Shown: positions 33,684 through 42,719, counted from the first letter of the stretch. The stretch is 64,000 bases of DNA from Thiomonas sp. FB-Cd (GCF_000733775.1 NZ_JPOE01000005.1:1364001-1428000); one strand, 5' to 3'. A program made the numbers and translations. Notes: a model not told the origin generated them from the sequence alone.

Positions 33684-35887
33684 AAACCCTGGTCTGTGAT
33701 TGCAACCACAGCATGCCGCTGGACTTCGCTGCACTGTCGGGTGCCATCGGGGAGTCCCTGACCCCGCACAGCCAGCTCTGTCGACGCGAAATCACGCAAT
33801 TCCAGGGTGCTGCGCGCGGTGCGGAACCCTTAATCGTGGCCTGCACGCAGGAGGCACGGTTGTTCACTGCGGTCGCCGCGCAGACCAGCGGCGTTGCGCC
33901 GCCCGATGTGCGCCCCATGCGTTTCGTCAACATTCGCGAAACGGCAGGCTGGAGCCGACAGGCTCACGCTGCCGGCCCGAAGATCGCTGCACTGCTGGCC
34001 GCGGCCAGGCTTGGCGAGCCCGAGCCGGTGCCCACAGTCAGTTACTCGAGCCAAGGCCACTGTCTCGTGATTGGCGACGCCGAATCGCTCAGCCTTGCCG
34101 TGAGTTTGCTGTCCAACGCGCTTCGTCTCACGTTGCTGGACACGGGAGCAGCCCGTGGCAAGGGGCGCTTCGGCGGCTTGCCGCTGGAGCGTGGGCAGGT
34201 TTTGCATGCTGGATGCGTGCACGCCGTGCGGGGGTGGCTTGGCGCCTTTCAGGTGGAATGGCAGAGTTCGAATCCCATTGATCTGGATATATGCACGCGC
34301 TGTAGCGCGTGCATCAAGGCCTGTCCGCAGGGGGCGATCGGCTTGGATTACCAGATCGATCTGACGCGTTGTACAGATCAACGGGACTGCGTACGCGCCT
34401 GCGGTGCCATTGGCGCGATCAATTTCGAGCGGCCGCCTCAAGCCCACATCGACACGTTCGACCTGGTGCTTGATCTTCAGCCCCGGCCGGCGATCCGTCT
34501 GCATCAGGTTCCACAGGGCTACTACGCGCCGGGTAGCGATCCACTGGAGCTTGCGCGCGCCGTGGGCGAGCTGCGCGACCACGTCGGCAGGTTCGAGAAA
34601 CCGCGCTTTGTCCACTATGAACCCAAGCTTTGCGCCCACACGCGCAATGGGCTGCTGGGGTGTAATGCCTGTGTGGACGTATGCTCAGCCGAGGCGATCA
34701 CCAGTCGCGCCCGCTTGCGCGCAGACCAGCCGCCACAGCCGGTCAACTCGGTCCATTTACCACGTGAGAAGACATCCCGCTTCCTCAACCAGATCGAGGT
34801 TGAGCCACATTTGTGCGTGGGCTGCGGTGCCTGCGCCACGGTGTGCCCGTCGGGCGCACTCGCATTCGAGTGGCCGCGCCCCGCCGACATGGGTGCGCGG
34901 CTCAAGGTTCTGCTCTCGACGGCTCGGCGCGCCGGGCTCGAACGCCCGGCACTGCTGTTGCACAGTCAGGCGCAGGGTGCGCGACTCCTGGCTGAGCTCG
35001 GTCGCCTGGCAGCAGCCAATGGCGATGTCCAGGGCGTGCCTGCGCATGTCGTGCCCGTTGCGTTGTGGCATGTTGCCTCGGTTGGCCTGGATCTATGGTT
35101 GGCGGCGGTTGCCTGGGGGGCGGCTGAAATCCTCGTGCTTGCGAGCAGCGAGGAGGCGCCCGCCTATCTCGATACCCTGCGCAGCCAACTCGCCCTCGGC
35201 CAGACCCTTTTGCATGGCATGGGTTATGCCGGAACGCGCCTGGCTTTGTTGCAGACACACGATCCCCTTGAGCTTGACGCGCTATTAGGGGCCTCGCGCC
35301 CGCAAGGTCCGGTGCCCGAAGCCGTTGCCGGATTTGCAGCCCTGGCGCAAAAGCGGGCGACACTGGAGCTCGCGCTCGATCACCTTTTACGCCATGCCCC
35401 GGTGCAGGCCGTGGGGCGCGGTGAGCAGCCGATAGCGCTGCCGCACGGAGCGTTTTCCCCGTTCGGGTCCGTTCGCGTCGATACCGCGCGCTGCACCCTT
35501 TGTTTGAGCTGTGTCGGTGCCTGCCCCGAAGGGGCGCTCCTTGATAATCCTCAGGCACCGCAGCTGCGCTTCATCGAGAAGAATTGCGTGCAGTGCGGCC
35601 TTTGCGTCAAGACCTGCCCCGAAGACGCCATCCGTCTTGAACCCCGCCTGCTATGGGGGTCGCAGCGCGGCGAGCCGCGCTCCTTGCATGCGGCCCAGCC
35701 CTGGCGGTGCATACGCTGTGGCGCTCCTTTCGGCACTGTGCAGGCAATCGAGCAGATGCTGGTCAAGCTCGCAGGGCATCCCGCGTTTTCCGGCGCAGCT
35801 GCCGAGCGCCTGAAAATGTGCGGTGACTGCCGCGTGATCGACATGCACACCGCTGCCGGCCCCACCATCGACGACCATTCGCATTGA
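33680..35887 (+). CDS. Multi-cluster 4Fe-4S ferredoxin-type protein
   Basis: A 735-residue soluble protein with at least five CxxCxxCxxxC motifs, at about residues 205 (CTRCSACIKAC), 330 (CNACVDVC, shorter), 378 (CVGCGACATVC), 604 (CTLCLSCVGAC) and 636 (CVQCGLCVKTC). A further variant pair, CTDQRDCVRAC, lies near 231. Late CxxC pairs near 676 (CIRCG) and 714 (CGDC) might bind zinc or another cluster. The middle (about 400-590) lacks cysteine motifs. No flavin or NAD motif is seen. It is coupled to the DUF3306 gene by ATGA and followed by torD. Likely an electron carrier in formate dehydrogenase assembly or activity; unproven. Confidence 0.85.
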   Translation: MKTLVCDCNHSMPLDFAALSGAIGESLTPHSQLCRREITQFQGAARGAEPLIVACTQEARLFTAVAAQTSGVAPPDVRPMRFVNIRETAGWSRQAHAAGPKIAALLAAARLGEPEPVPTVSYSSQGHCLVIGDAESLSLAVSLLSNALRLTLLDTGAARGKGRFGGLPLERGQVLHAGCVHAVRGWLGAFQVEWQSSNPIDLDICTRCSACIKACPQGAIGLDYQIDLTRCTDQRDCVRACGAIGAINFERPPQAHIDTFDLVLDLQPRPAIRLHQVPQGYYAPGSDPLELARAVGELRDHVGRFEKPRFVHYEPKLCAHTRNGLLGCNACVDVCSAEAITSRARLRADQPPQPVNSVHLPREKTSRFLNQIEVEPHLCVGCGACATVCPSGALAFEWPRPADMGARLKVLLSTARRAGLERPALLLHSQAQGARLLAELGRLAAANGDVQGVPAHVVPVALWHVASVGLDLWLAAVAWGAAEILVLASSEEAPAYLDTLRSQLALGQTLLHGMGYAGTRLALLQTHDPLELDALLGASRPQGPVPEAVAGFAALAQKRATLELALDHLLRHAPVQAVGRGEQPIALPHGAFSPFGSVRVDTARCTLCLSCVGACPEGALLDNPQAPQLRFIEKNCVQCGLCVKTCPEDAIRLEPRLLWGSQRGEPRSLHAAQPWRCIRCGAPFGTVQAIEQMLVKLAGHPAFSGAAAERLKMCGDCRVIDMHTAAGPTIDDHSH

Positions 35888-35895
35888 GATTGCCC

Positions 35896-36537
35896 ATGCC
35901 CTCCGCCCCCTCTGCGGTCATGCCCGCGCTGGCTGACGCGTCCAGCCCCGAGGACGCGGATCGCGCCAAGGTGTGGAACGTGCTCGCACGCCTGTACATC
36001 GCGCCGCCCGATGCGGTGCTGTTGCGCCATCTGGCCGGAGGGGTGGAGGTGCAGGCGCGCAGTGGCGAGCCCAGCGCGCTGCAGGCTGCTTGGGACGCGC
36101 TTGCCAACAAGGCTGGCCTTGTGAGCCAGGAGACGGCGCGCGAGGAATTTGAAACGCTTTTCGGTGGCATCGGTCGCCCGTCGGTGTATGTCTACGGTTC
36201 GTATTACCTGGCAGGCGCCCTCCACGAAAAGCCGCTTGCGCGGCTGCGCAGCGACCTGCAGACGCTCGGCCTTACCCGGCGGCAGGACGTGGGTGAGAGC
36301 GAGGACCACTTCGCGATCCTCGCCGAGATCATGTGGTTTCTGAGCACGGGCAACATCCCGGGTCGTCAGGATCTCGCGCACCAGCGTGAGCTGTTCCAGA
36401 GGCATATCGAGCCCTGGGCCTTGCGCATGTGCGACGCCATCGTTGACCATCCAGCGGCTGACTTTTACCGCAAGGTGGCCGAATTCACGCGTGCGTTCCT
36501 GGTGGTTGAGCAGGTTGGTTTCGATTTGCTGGACTGA
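35896..36537 (+). CDS. TorD/DmsD-family chaperone
   Basis: TorD-family proteins bind Tat signals and help insert the molybdenum cofactor into exported oxidoreductases. The 213-residue, all-helical protein has ARLYIAPPDAVLL, the family YVYGSYYLAGALHEKPLARLR stretch (about 95-115), EDHFAILAEIMWFLSTGN and EPWALRMCDAI. Its likely client is the Tat-exported FdhA encoded upstream. ATG at 35896 follows the ferredoxin stop by eight bases; the TTG at 35884 is an unlikely start. It closes the accessory operon. Confidence 0.92.
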   Translation: MPSAPSAVMPALADASSPEDADRAKVWNVLARLYIAPPDAVLLRHLAGGVEVQARSGEPSALQAAWDALANKAGLVSQETAREEFETLFGGIGRPSVYVYGSYYLAGALHEKPLARLRSDLQTLGLTRRQDVGESEDHFAILAEIMWFLSTGNIPGRQDLAHQRELFQRHIEPWALRMCDAIVDHPAADFYRKVAEFTRAFLVVEQVGFDLLD

Positions 36538-36547
36538 CGCGGCCGCC

Positions 36548-36627
36548 AAGGATCACGAAACCGGGACACTGGCATGCGGCGATGCCGCGTGTCTCGGCAG
36601 GGCTTTGCGGTGCGTGTCGTGATCCTT
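36548..36627. terminator. Long inverted repeat between convergent genes, likely bidirectional terminator
   Basis: Perfect 11-base arms AAGGATCACGA (36548-36558) and TCGTGATCCTT (36617-36627) enclose a 58-base interior. Part of that interior can fold as GGCAT-N6-ATGCC. It sits ten bases after the torD stop and just before the end of the minus-strand TDT gene, so it could terminate both transcripts. No long T run follows. Confidence 0.5.
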
Positions 36628-36655
36628 TGCGGGCGGTGCGCTGCCCGCGGGCACC

Positions 36656-37789
36656 TCAGAGGGCGACTGCCGCGGACCGATCTGCCAGGCATGGAGCGTG
36701 AACGAGGTGTCCATGCCACAGGCCATGCAGGCTGCGTGCGGCTACCACCAGCCAGATGCCGAGAAGGGCTGCGGTGAGGGCAGCGGCGAACACTGTGAAT
36801 CCGCGCAAGCCTGTGTGCACACCCAGGCCGTAGGTGGCCGCGATGAAGACACCGACGGGGAAGGTGAACCCCCACCATCCCAGATTGAAGGGCAAACCCC
36901 GCCGTGCCTGCACGGCGGTCAGTAACGCTGCGGTGAGCAGCCACCAAAGGCCGAACCCCCACAGGACCAGAGCGCCGACCACGCCCAGGGGCTCGGCAAG
37001 CGATGCCAGAGGTGCGAGCGGCGTGCCGACGAGGGCGCGTTCGGCAGCGACGCCCAGCGTTTGCAATGCGAGCGCGCCGGTCCCAAGAGGACCAAGACTT
37101 AACCAGGTCGACACGGCCATCTCCTGCGGTGGAAGCTTGTGCACCGCCAAGCGGAAGTAGAGCAAGGTGAGAATGCCCAGTGCGAGCGGCACGGACATCC
37201 CCCACAGGGCATAGCCGGCGACAATCAGGTCCCGAGCCTGTGGCAAAGGCAGGTGATTGGCCAGCAGGCCGGCACTGGAGGCCGCGACTTCAGCGGGCAC
37301 GATAGGCAGGAGCCATACGCCCGTCATGCGGTCCAAGCCGTGCTCTTGTGCGCAGAACATCATCAACGGAACCAGCCAACCCACGGCAAGGCTCAGGACG
37401 ACGTCCAGCCACCAGAGCTGGACAGCCGCTTGCGGTGCCCAGGGCCATTGGGGAAACATCGTCGCGAGACCATTGACCAGCGGAATCAGTGCCATGGGCA
37501 GGGCTCCGAGGAACATGGACTGCACCGGGTGGCGCAAAAGGGGCAGCGCATAGTGCCGGAAAAATATCCAGCGCGTGGCAAACAGCATGAAGAAGAAGAT
37601 GAAAATGGCGGCGTCGGCCCAGAAGAGGGCGTACACGAGCAGCATGCGCCCGGGAAAGTCCAGGGGAAACTGGGCCAGCAAGGTGAAGACGATGCCCGTA
37701 CCCATGTTCAACGTGAACCAATTGGGTGTGAACTGCCTGATGAGTTCTCGAGGATGCGCAAGCGCCTGCAGGGGAAGAAATCGGTGCAT
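36656..37789 (-). CDS. TDT family transporter (TehA/SLAC1-like)
   Basis: A 377-residue inner-membrane protein with about ten hydrophobic helices. It opens with QFTPNWFTLNMGTGIVFTLL and contains PIVPAEVAASSAGLLANHLP and NLGWWGFTFPVGVFIAATYGLG, all typical of the tellurite-resistance/dicarboxylate transporter family. Members carry anions such as C4-dicarboxylates, sulfite or nitrate-like ions; the substrate here is unknown. It is transcribed away from the LysR gene, with an AT-rich shared promoter region at 37790-37958, so the LysR regulator may also control it. Confidence 0.88.
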   Translation of the reverse strand: MHRFLPLQALAHPRELIRQFTPNWFTLNMGTGIVFTLLAQFPLDFPGRMLLVYALFWADAAIFIFFFMLFATRWIFFRHYALPLLRHPVQSMFLGALPMALIPLVNGLATMFPQWPWAPQAAVQLWWLDVVLSLAVGWLVPLMMFCAQEHGLDRMTGVWLLPIVPAEVAASSAGLLANHLPLPQARDLIVAGYALWGMSVPLALGILTLLYFRLAVHKLPPQEMAVSTWLSLGPLGTGALALQTLGVAAERALVGTPLAPLASLAEPLGVVGALVLWGFGLWWLLTAALLTAVQARRGLPFNLGWWGFTFPVGVFIAATYGLGVHTGLRGFTVFAAALTAALLGIWLVVAARSLHGLWHGHLVHAPCLADRSAAVAL

Positions 37790-37958
37790 GAGACGGTTTT
37801 CCGAATTGAACTGATGATGAGGGATGCTAGACTAAATAAACAATAAAAACTAATGAAAAGAAATATGATGAACTACAAAAACGATTGATTGGTCACCGTC
37901 GGGACCAATGCGCGCTTGGCTGGGGGCCCATGGGTGTCGCCAGCAGGCGCGGGTGACC
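37790..37958. promoter_or_regulatory. AT-rich divergent promoter region
   Basis: This 169-base gap between the divergent TDT and LysR genes includes a strikingly AT-rich segment (about 37825-37885) in an otherwise GC-rich window. TTGAAC and TAGACT, 16 bases apart near 37806-37833, are a possible promoter for the plus strand. LysR-type regulators commonly act in such divergent regions. Confidence 0.4.
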
Positions 37959-38888
37959 ATGACGCTGACGTTCCCGAGCAACGCTGCTTCCCGCCATTCC
38001 ATGCTTGCACGCAAATACCGCTACCTCCTGGCCTTGGCGCAAAGCCGTCACTTTGGACGCGCTGCCGCAAGCTGCCATGTCTCGCCGTCGACGCTTTCGG
38101 CGGCCGTTCGCGATCTGGAGAGCGAGTTGGGGGTGGCCATTGTTGAGCGTGGGCGCACGTTCTCGGGCTTCACGGCTGAAGGCCTGTCGGTGGTGGACTA
38201 TGCCCGTCGCATGAGCGCAGTGGAGGCGGATTTTCGGTTGCACCTCAGCAAGATGGGTGGTGGGCTGAGCGGGCGGCTCTCGCTTGGGGTGATTCCCACT
38301 GCGCTGACCGTTGTGGCGGGGCTCTCGGTGGCCCTCGCGCAGCGGCATCCGCAGCTCAGGCTGGAGATCCTCTCGCTCAATACCGGGGCGATCCTGCGTG
38401 GGGTGCAGGCCTTTGAGCTGGATGGGGGGATTGTCTACACCGAGTCCAGTAACGTGGAGGGTCTGGATTTCATGCCGCTTTGGCAGGAGCGGCACGTGCT
38501 GATTGCGGGTCAGCGCATCGCAGCCTCGCTGCGCGACACCATGAGCTGGAGTGAGGCTGGGCAGCTGCCGCTTTGTCTGCTGACGCCCGACATGCAAAAC
38601 CGCAAGACCATCGACCGTGTCTTCGACGCGCTGGGAGCGCGTCCGCAGCCCAGCCTGGAGACGAACTCCATTGTCAGCATGCTGGCGCACGTTGGGAGTG
38701 GGCCTTGGTGCGCCATCCTTCCCGGCAGTGTGCTGGACGTCGTGGGCACCCCCAAAGGTGTGAAAGTCGTGCGCCTGGTCGAGCCAACGGTGACGTGGGA
38801 AACCGGGTTGATCACCGTGGCGCGCGAACCGCGCCCAGTCGGCGTCGAGGCGCTGCTGGCCGCAGCCCGCACCACTCGGGAACGCTGA
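37959..38888 (+). CDS. LysR-family transcriptional regulator
   Basis: A 309-residue regulator with an N-terminal winged HTH (KYRYLLALAQSRHFGRAAASC, then VSPSTLSAAVRDLESELG, about residues 18-75). The C-terminal substrate-binding domain (about 105-300) includes GRLSLGVIPTALTVVAGL and LQLCLLTPDMQ-like stretches. It lies just upstream of the oxalate/formate carrier and fds genes, where a LysR regulator (fdsR) stands in related bacteria, so control of NAD-linked formate dehydrogenase by formate is plausible. The ATG at 37959 is preferred; 37908 (longer) and 38001 (shorter) are also in frame. Confidence 0.9.
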   Translation: MTLTFPSNAASRHSMLARKYRYLLALAQSRHFGRAAASCHVSPSTLSAAVRDLESELGVAIVERGRTFSGFTAEGLSVVDYARRMSAVEADFRLHLSKMGGGLSGRLSLGVIPTALTVVAGLSVALAQRHPQLRLEILSLNTGAILRGVQAFELDGGIVYTESSNVEGLDFMPLWQERHVLIAGQRIAASLRDTMSWSEAGQLPLCLLTPDMQNRKTIDRVFDALGARPQPSLETNSIVSMLAHVGSGPWCAILPGSVLDVVGTPKGVKVVRLVEPTVTWETGLITVAREPRPVGVEALLAAARTTRER

Positions 38889-39039
38889 TGGCAATTAGCA
38901 CCGCGCACTTCGGAACCGGTCGCCGCGCGCGTTTGCGAAGCGCCTGTTTGCCATTCTCGGCCCATTGCGCGCCGAATGTTCGGAAAAATTGCATAAGTCT
39001 TCGGAAAGAATCGTGACCGGAACAGGGATCTCCATATGG

Positions 39040-39055
39040 ATTTTGTTCATCAAAT
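39040..39055. promoter_or_regulatory. Possible LysR-type box upstream of the OFA carrier
   Basis: ATTTTG-TTCAT-CAAAT is a near-palindrome of the T-N11-A form that LysR-type regulators bind. It lies 70 bases before the OFA-type gene and just ahead of a TATAAAT at 39061-39067 that could serve as a -10 box. The adjacent LysR gene is the natural candidate to bind here. Confidence 0.4.
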
Positions 39056-39123
39056 TCCGGTATAAATGCTCAGGCCCCCCATGTCGGGGGTCTAGAAAAC
39101 AATCGGACCCATGAGGAGACACG

Positions 39124-40767
39124 ATGTCTGAATCCCTAGCAAGGCCTATGCCGGCGAGCGGGTTACTTGACCGCGAACGCACCGTTGCCGGTGCACGATT
39201 CAACCGCTGGCTGGTGCCGCCCGCGGCTCTTGCCATCCATTTGTGCATCGGCATGGCGTATGGCTTTTCCGTGTTTTGGCTTCCGATGACCAAACTGTTG
39301 TCAAACACGGACGAGGCGACGTGCAAGGCGCAAGGGCTGATGGCCGAGATGTTCAGCACGACCTGTAACTGGACCGTGCCTTCAGTCACGCACACCTTCG
39401 AGATGTTCATCGCCGTCCTCGGCATTGCTGCGGCACTGTGGGGTGGCTGGCTGGAGCACGCCGGTCCCCGCAAGGCCGGGTTCATCGCCGCATTGTGTTG
39501 GGGTGGTGGACTTGTCCTTGGTGGCATTGGCGTGTCCACGCACCAGCTCTGGTTGCTGTGGCTGGGCTGCGGGATCATTGGCGGGGTTGGGCAGGGACTG
39601 GGCTACATCAGCCCGGTGTCGACGCTGATCAAGTGGTTTCCGGACCGTCGGGGGATGGCCACGGGCTTTGCCATCATGGGCTACGGCGGGGGCGCAATGA
39701 TCGGAGCGCCGATTGCTGTGGCACTGATGAAGCATTTTGGCGGCGGCGACAGCTCGCAAGGCGTGGCCACGACCCTGATCGTCATGGGTATTTTGTATTT
39801 CATCGTGATGTCGGCTGGTGCATTCGGCATTCGCATTCCCCCCAGCGGCTGGAAGCCGACGGGATGGGACGCGGCGTCGAGCGGCTCCAGAAAGGCGATG
39901 ATTACCCCCCATCATGTGCATCTGGATGTGGCCTGGAAGACGCCCCAGTTCTGGTTGATCTGGGGTGTGCTGTGCCTGAACGTGACAGCCGGGATTGGCG
40001 TGATTTCCATGGCCAGTCCCATGCTGCAGGATGTGTTCGGTGGGCACCTGATTGGGCTGGATTCGCTCACGGCGCTGACCACGGCGCAAAAGGCGGCTGT
40101 TGCGGCGTCCGCGGCCGGGCTCGTGGGCTTGATCAGTCTGTTCAACAGTCTTGGGCGGCTGTTTTGGGCCAGCATTTCGGACCATATCGGCCGCAAGATG
40201 ACGTACTCCGTGTTCTTTATCCTGGGCATGGCGCTGTACATCAGCCTTCCCACGCTGGGACATTTGGGCATGGCAGGTCTGTTCGTCATTGGCGTGTGCC
40301 TGATTCTGACGATGTACGGCGGAGGCTTCTCGACGGTGCCGGCTTATCTTGCTGACATTTTTGGCACCCAGATGGTCGGGGCGATTCACGGGCGGCTGCT
40401 GACCGCGTGGTCAGTGGCGGGCATCGTCGGACCCTTCCTGATTGCAGCCATTCGGCAGACGCAGATCAACGCCGGGGTGGCGCACAACCTCGTGTATGAC
40501 CGAACCCTGTACATCCTGGCGGGTCTGCTCCTCGCGGGGCTTGTCCTCAACCTCCTGGTGCGCCCGGTCGACGCCAAGCACAACATGACGGCCGAACAAC
40601 TCGCGCGTGAACGGGCTCTTCAGCACGAGGATCGCACCGCGGGTGATCCCGCGCATGCAGCGCGCGGCCCGTTCGGGCTCACCGGGGTTCTGGCCTGGGC
40701 TGCCATCGGCATCCCCTTCCTCATCGGTGTCTATATCGCCCTGCAGAAGGCCGCAGTCCTTTTTTGA
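39124..40767 (+). CDS. OFA-family MFS carrier, putative oxalate/formate antiporter
   Basis: A 547-residue MFS protein with about twelve core helices plus an extra C-terminal helix (about 515-543). GMAYGFSVFWLPM, GYISPVSTLIKWFPDRRGMATGFAIMGYGGGA (split here as two blocks) and GGGFSTVPAYLADIFGTQMVGAIHGRLLTAWSVAG are typical of the oxalate:formate antiporter family. The neighbourhood, a LysR gene before and NAD-linked formate dehydrogenase genes after, supports formate or oxalate as substrate. GAGGAG lies six bases before the ATG. The leader contains a CCCCC/GGGGG hairpin at 39075-39090. A terminator-like hairpin follows the gene. Confidence 0.88.
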   Translation: MSESLARPMPASGLLDRERTVAGARFNRWLVPPAALAIHLCIGMAYGFSVFWLPMTKLLSNTDEATCKAQGLMAEMFSTTCNWTVPSVTHTFEMFIAVLGIAAALWGGWLEHAGPRKAGFIAALCWGGGLVLGGIGVSTHQLWLLWLGCGIIGGVGQGLGYISPVSTLIKWFPDRRGMATGFAIMGYGGGAMIGAPIAVALMKHFGGGDSSQGVATTLIVMGILYFIVMSAGAFGIRIPPSGWKPTGWDAASSGSRKAMITPHHVHLDVAWKTPQFWLIWGVLCLNVTAGIGVISMASPMLQDVFGGHLIGLDSLTALTTAQKAAVAASAAGLVGLISLFNSLGRLFWASISDHIGRKMTYSVFFILGMALYISLPTLGHLGMAGLFVIGVCLILTMYGGGFSTVPAYLADIFGTQMVGAIHGRLLTAWSVAGIVGPFLIAAIRQTQINAGVAHNLVYDRTLYILAGLLLAGLVLNLLVRPVDAKHNMTAEQLARERALQHEDRTAGDPAHAARGPFGLTGVLAWAAIGIPFLIGVYIALQKAAVLF

Positions 40768-40819
40768 AGTAAGGTTCGAGAGTCGGTCTCCCTTTCCCGG
40801 CTCCTCATTCCATGCATAA

Positions 40820-40845
40820 CGAGGCCGGCATTGACGCCGGCCTCG
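40820..40845 (+). terminator. GC-rich hairpin after the OFA carrier gene
   Basis: Perfect 10-bp stem CGAGGCCGGC, 6-base loop, GCCGGCCTCG, placed 53 bases after the carrier stop. No long T tract follows, so it may be an attenuator or partial terminator that lowers readthrough into fdsGB. An in-frame ATG at 40812 lies just before it and would force translation through the stem, which is why I prefer the fdsGB start at 40866. Confidence 0.6.
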
Positions 40846-40865
40846 TCACTTCACAAGACTCTCCC

Positions 40866-42719
40866 ATGCCCACCCCAGCGCCCACAAACACTCCTCGAGC
40901 GGTCGAGTCGGAGCAAAGCGCCGCGCGCGCGCAGCCCGTGCGTTTCATGCGCGTGACTCCGCGCGGTGGTCTCGTCAGCCCCGAGGCTCGGCAAGCTGTC
41001 AAGGCGGCCAGCGGCGACTTGGCGTCACGTCCTGACTTGCTGATCGAGCACCTGCACCGCCTGGTGGACGCCGAGGGCGGGCTGCGCCCGTCGCGTCTTG
41101 CAGCCTTGGCCGAGACGTTGCGCCTGTCCACCAGCGAGGTGTATGAGGTGGCAAGTTTCTACCACCACTTGCGCCTGTTGCGCGAGGATGAGCCCGCGCC
41201 ACGGGCGACCGTGCGCGTGTGTACCAATCTGAGTTGCGCACTCGCCGGCGCGGATGCCTTGCTCCACGCGCTGCAACACCGCTGCGGTGCCGATGTCGCA
41301 GTTGAAGGCGCGTCGTGCATGGGTCTGTGCACCCAGGCGCCAGGTGTGCTTGTGGGGCGCCACGCGCTCGGCAACGCCACGCCCGAGGCGGTGATTGCCG
41401 CACTGCCCCAGGCGTCTGCTCCGGCCAAGCCGCCTGCAGCTGCCGTGGACTACGCCGCGTATCGTGCCGGGGGCGGTTACCGCCTCCTCGAGGAGTGTCA
41501 TGCCGCGGCGCGCGCGCCGGAAGCAATCATGGCACAACTTGAAGCCGCGGACTTGCGCGGGCTGGGCGGCGCCGGCTTTCCATCCGTGCGCAAATGGCGC
41601 ACGCTGGCCCAGCAACCGGGCCCGCGTCTGATCGTACTCAATGCAGACGAAGGCGAAGTCGGCACCTGCAAGGACGGCCACATTCTGCGTACGGACCCCC
41701 ACCGCGTGCTCGAAGGCATGCTTGTTGCGGCGTGGGCCGTGGCTGCCGGCAGGATTTGGATTTATCTGCGTGACGAATACGCAGCCGAGAGCGCCTTGCT
41801 GCACCGCGAACTGCAGGCCCTGCATGAAGCGGGGCTCGTGCGCTATGGCGGCGTGGACGTCGGTGGCCCTGAGGATGATGAACCGGGAGCGGACGCCGAG
41901 GTGCGTGCGCGACCGCCGCGGGTGGCGCTACGCCGCGGCGCGGGCGCCTATATCTGCGGCGAGGAGTCCGCGTTGATTGAGTCCCTTGAAGGCAAACGTG
42001 GCATGCCACGCCTGAAGCCGCCCATCGTGGCCATCAGCGGGTTGTTTGGCAGGCCGACGTTGGAGCATAACGTGGAGACCCTCTGGTGGGTTCGCGATAT
42101 CGTGCAGGGTGGCGGTCAAGCGTGGGCCGCACTGGGCCGGCGCGGACGCAAAGGCGTGCGACGCTTCACCGTGTCTGGGCGCGTGGCCAGACCTGGCGTC
42201 TACCTGGTGCCAGCCGGCATCACCGCGCGCGAACTGATCGAGGAGCATGCCGGGGGAATGGCTCCGGGCTGGTCGCTCTATGGCGTATTGCCGGGCGGCG
42301 CATCAGGGGGCATCCTCAACGCGAATCAGGCGGATCTGCCCCTGGACTTCGGCACCCTTGACGCCGAAGGTTGCTTCATCGGCTCGATGGCGCTCATCGT
42401 TCTGGGACAGCGGGAGGGCCATGTTGACAAGGCACGCGAGGCAGCCACCAACTTGATGCAGTTTTTTGCCCACGAGAGCTGTGGCCAGTGCACCCCGTGC
42501 CGCGAAGGCACCCACCAGATGCTTGCGGCGATGGCTTCGCCAGCGTGGGATGCAACGCACATCGCCGGGCTGACCCGGATCATGCGCGATGCCTCGATAT
42601 GCGGACTCGGTCAAGCCGCTCCCAATCCAACCGACAGCGTCTTGCGGCATTTTCCACAGGAGGTCGTCTTGGAAGGCACGCTTGCCGGCGGCGCGGACAA
42701 GAGTGAGCCGCGCGGATGA
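40866..42719 (+). CDS. fdsB: NAD-linked formate dehydrogenase, fused gamma-beta subunit (FdsG-FdsB)
   Basis: This subunit carries electrons from FdsA to NAD+. The 617-residue protein is a fusion. Residues about 20-180 match the NuoE/FdsG-like thioredoxin-fold [2Fe-2S] domain (VCTNLSCALAG, then GASCMGLCTQAP). Residues about 195-610 match NuoF/FdsB: FMN/NAD motifs LRGLGGAGFPS, NADEGEVGTCKD and GAYICGEESALIESLEGKRG, and the [4Fe-4S] motif ESCGQCTPCREGT with SICGLG. In Cupriavidus and Rhodobacter these are two genes. Start 40866 is chosen because the ATG at 40812 precedes a strong hairpin. fdsA follows after 113 bases. Confidence 0.93.
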   Translation: MPTPAPTNTPRAVESEQSAARAQPVRFMRVTPRGGLVSPEARQAVKAASGDLASRPDLLIEHLHRLVDAEGGLRPSRLAALAETLRLSTSEVYEVASFYHHLRLLREDEPAPRATVRVCTNLSCALAGADALLHALQHRCGADVAVEGASCMGLCTQAPGVLVGRHALGNATPEAVIAALPQASAPAKPPAAAVDYAAYRAGGGYRLLEECHAAARAPEAIMAQLEAADLRGLGGAGFPSVRKWRTLAQQPGPRLIVLNADEGEVGTCKDGHILRTDPHRVLEGMLVAAWAVAAGRIWIYLRDEYAAESALLHRELQALHEAGLVRYGGVDVGGPEDDEPGADAEVRARPPRVALRRGAGAYICGEESALIESLEGKRGMPRLKPPIVAISGLFGRPTLEHNVETLWWVRDIVQGGGQAWAALGRRGRKGVRRFTVSGRVARPGVYLVPAGITARELIEEHAGGMAPGWSLYGVLPGGASGGILNANQADLPLDFGTLDAEGCFIGSMALIVLGQREGHVDKAREAATNLMQFFAHESCGQCTPCREGTHQMLAAMASPAWDATHIAGLTRIMRDASICGLGQAAPNPTDSVLRHFPQEVVLEGTLAGGADKSEPRG

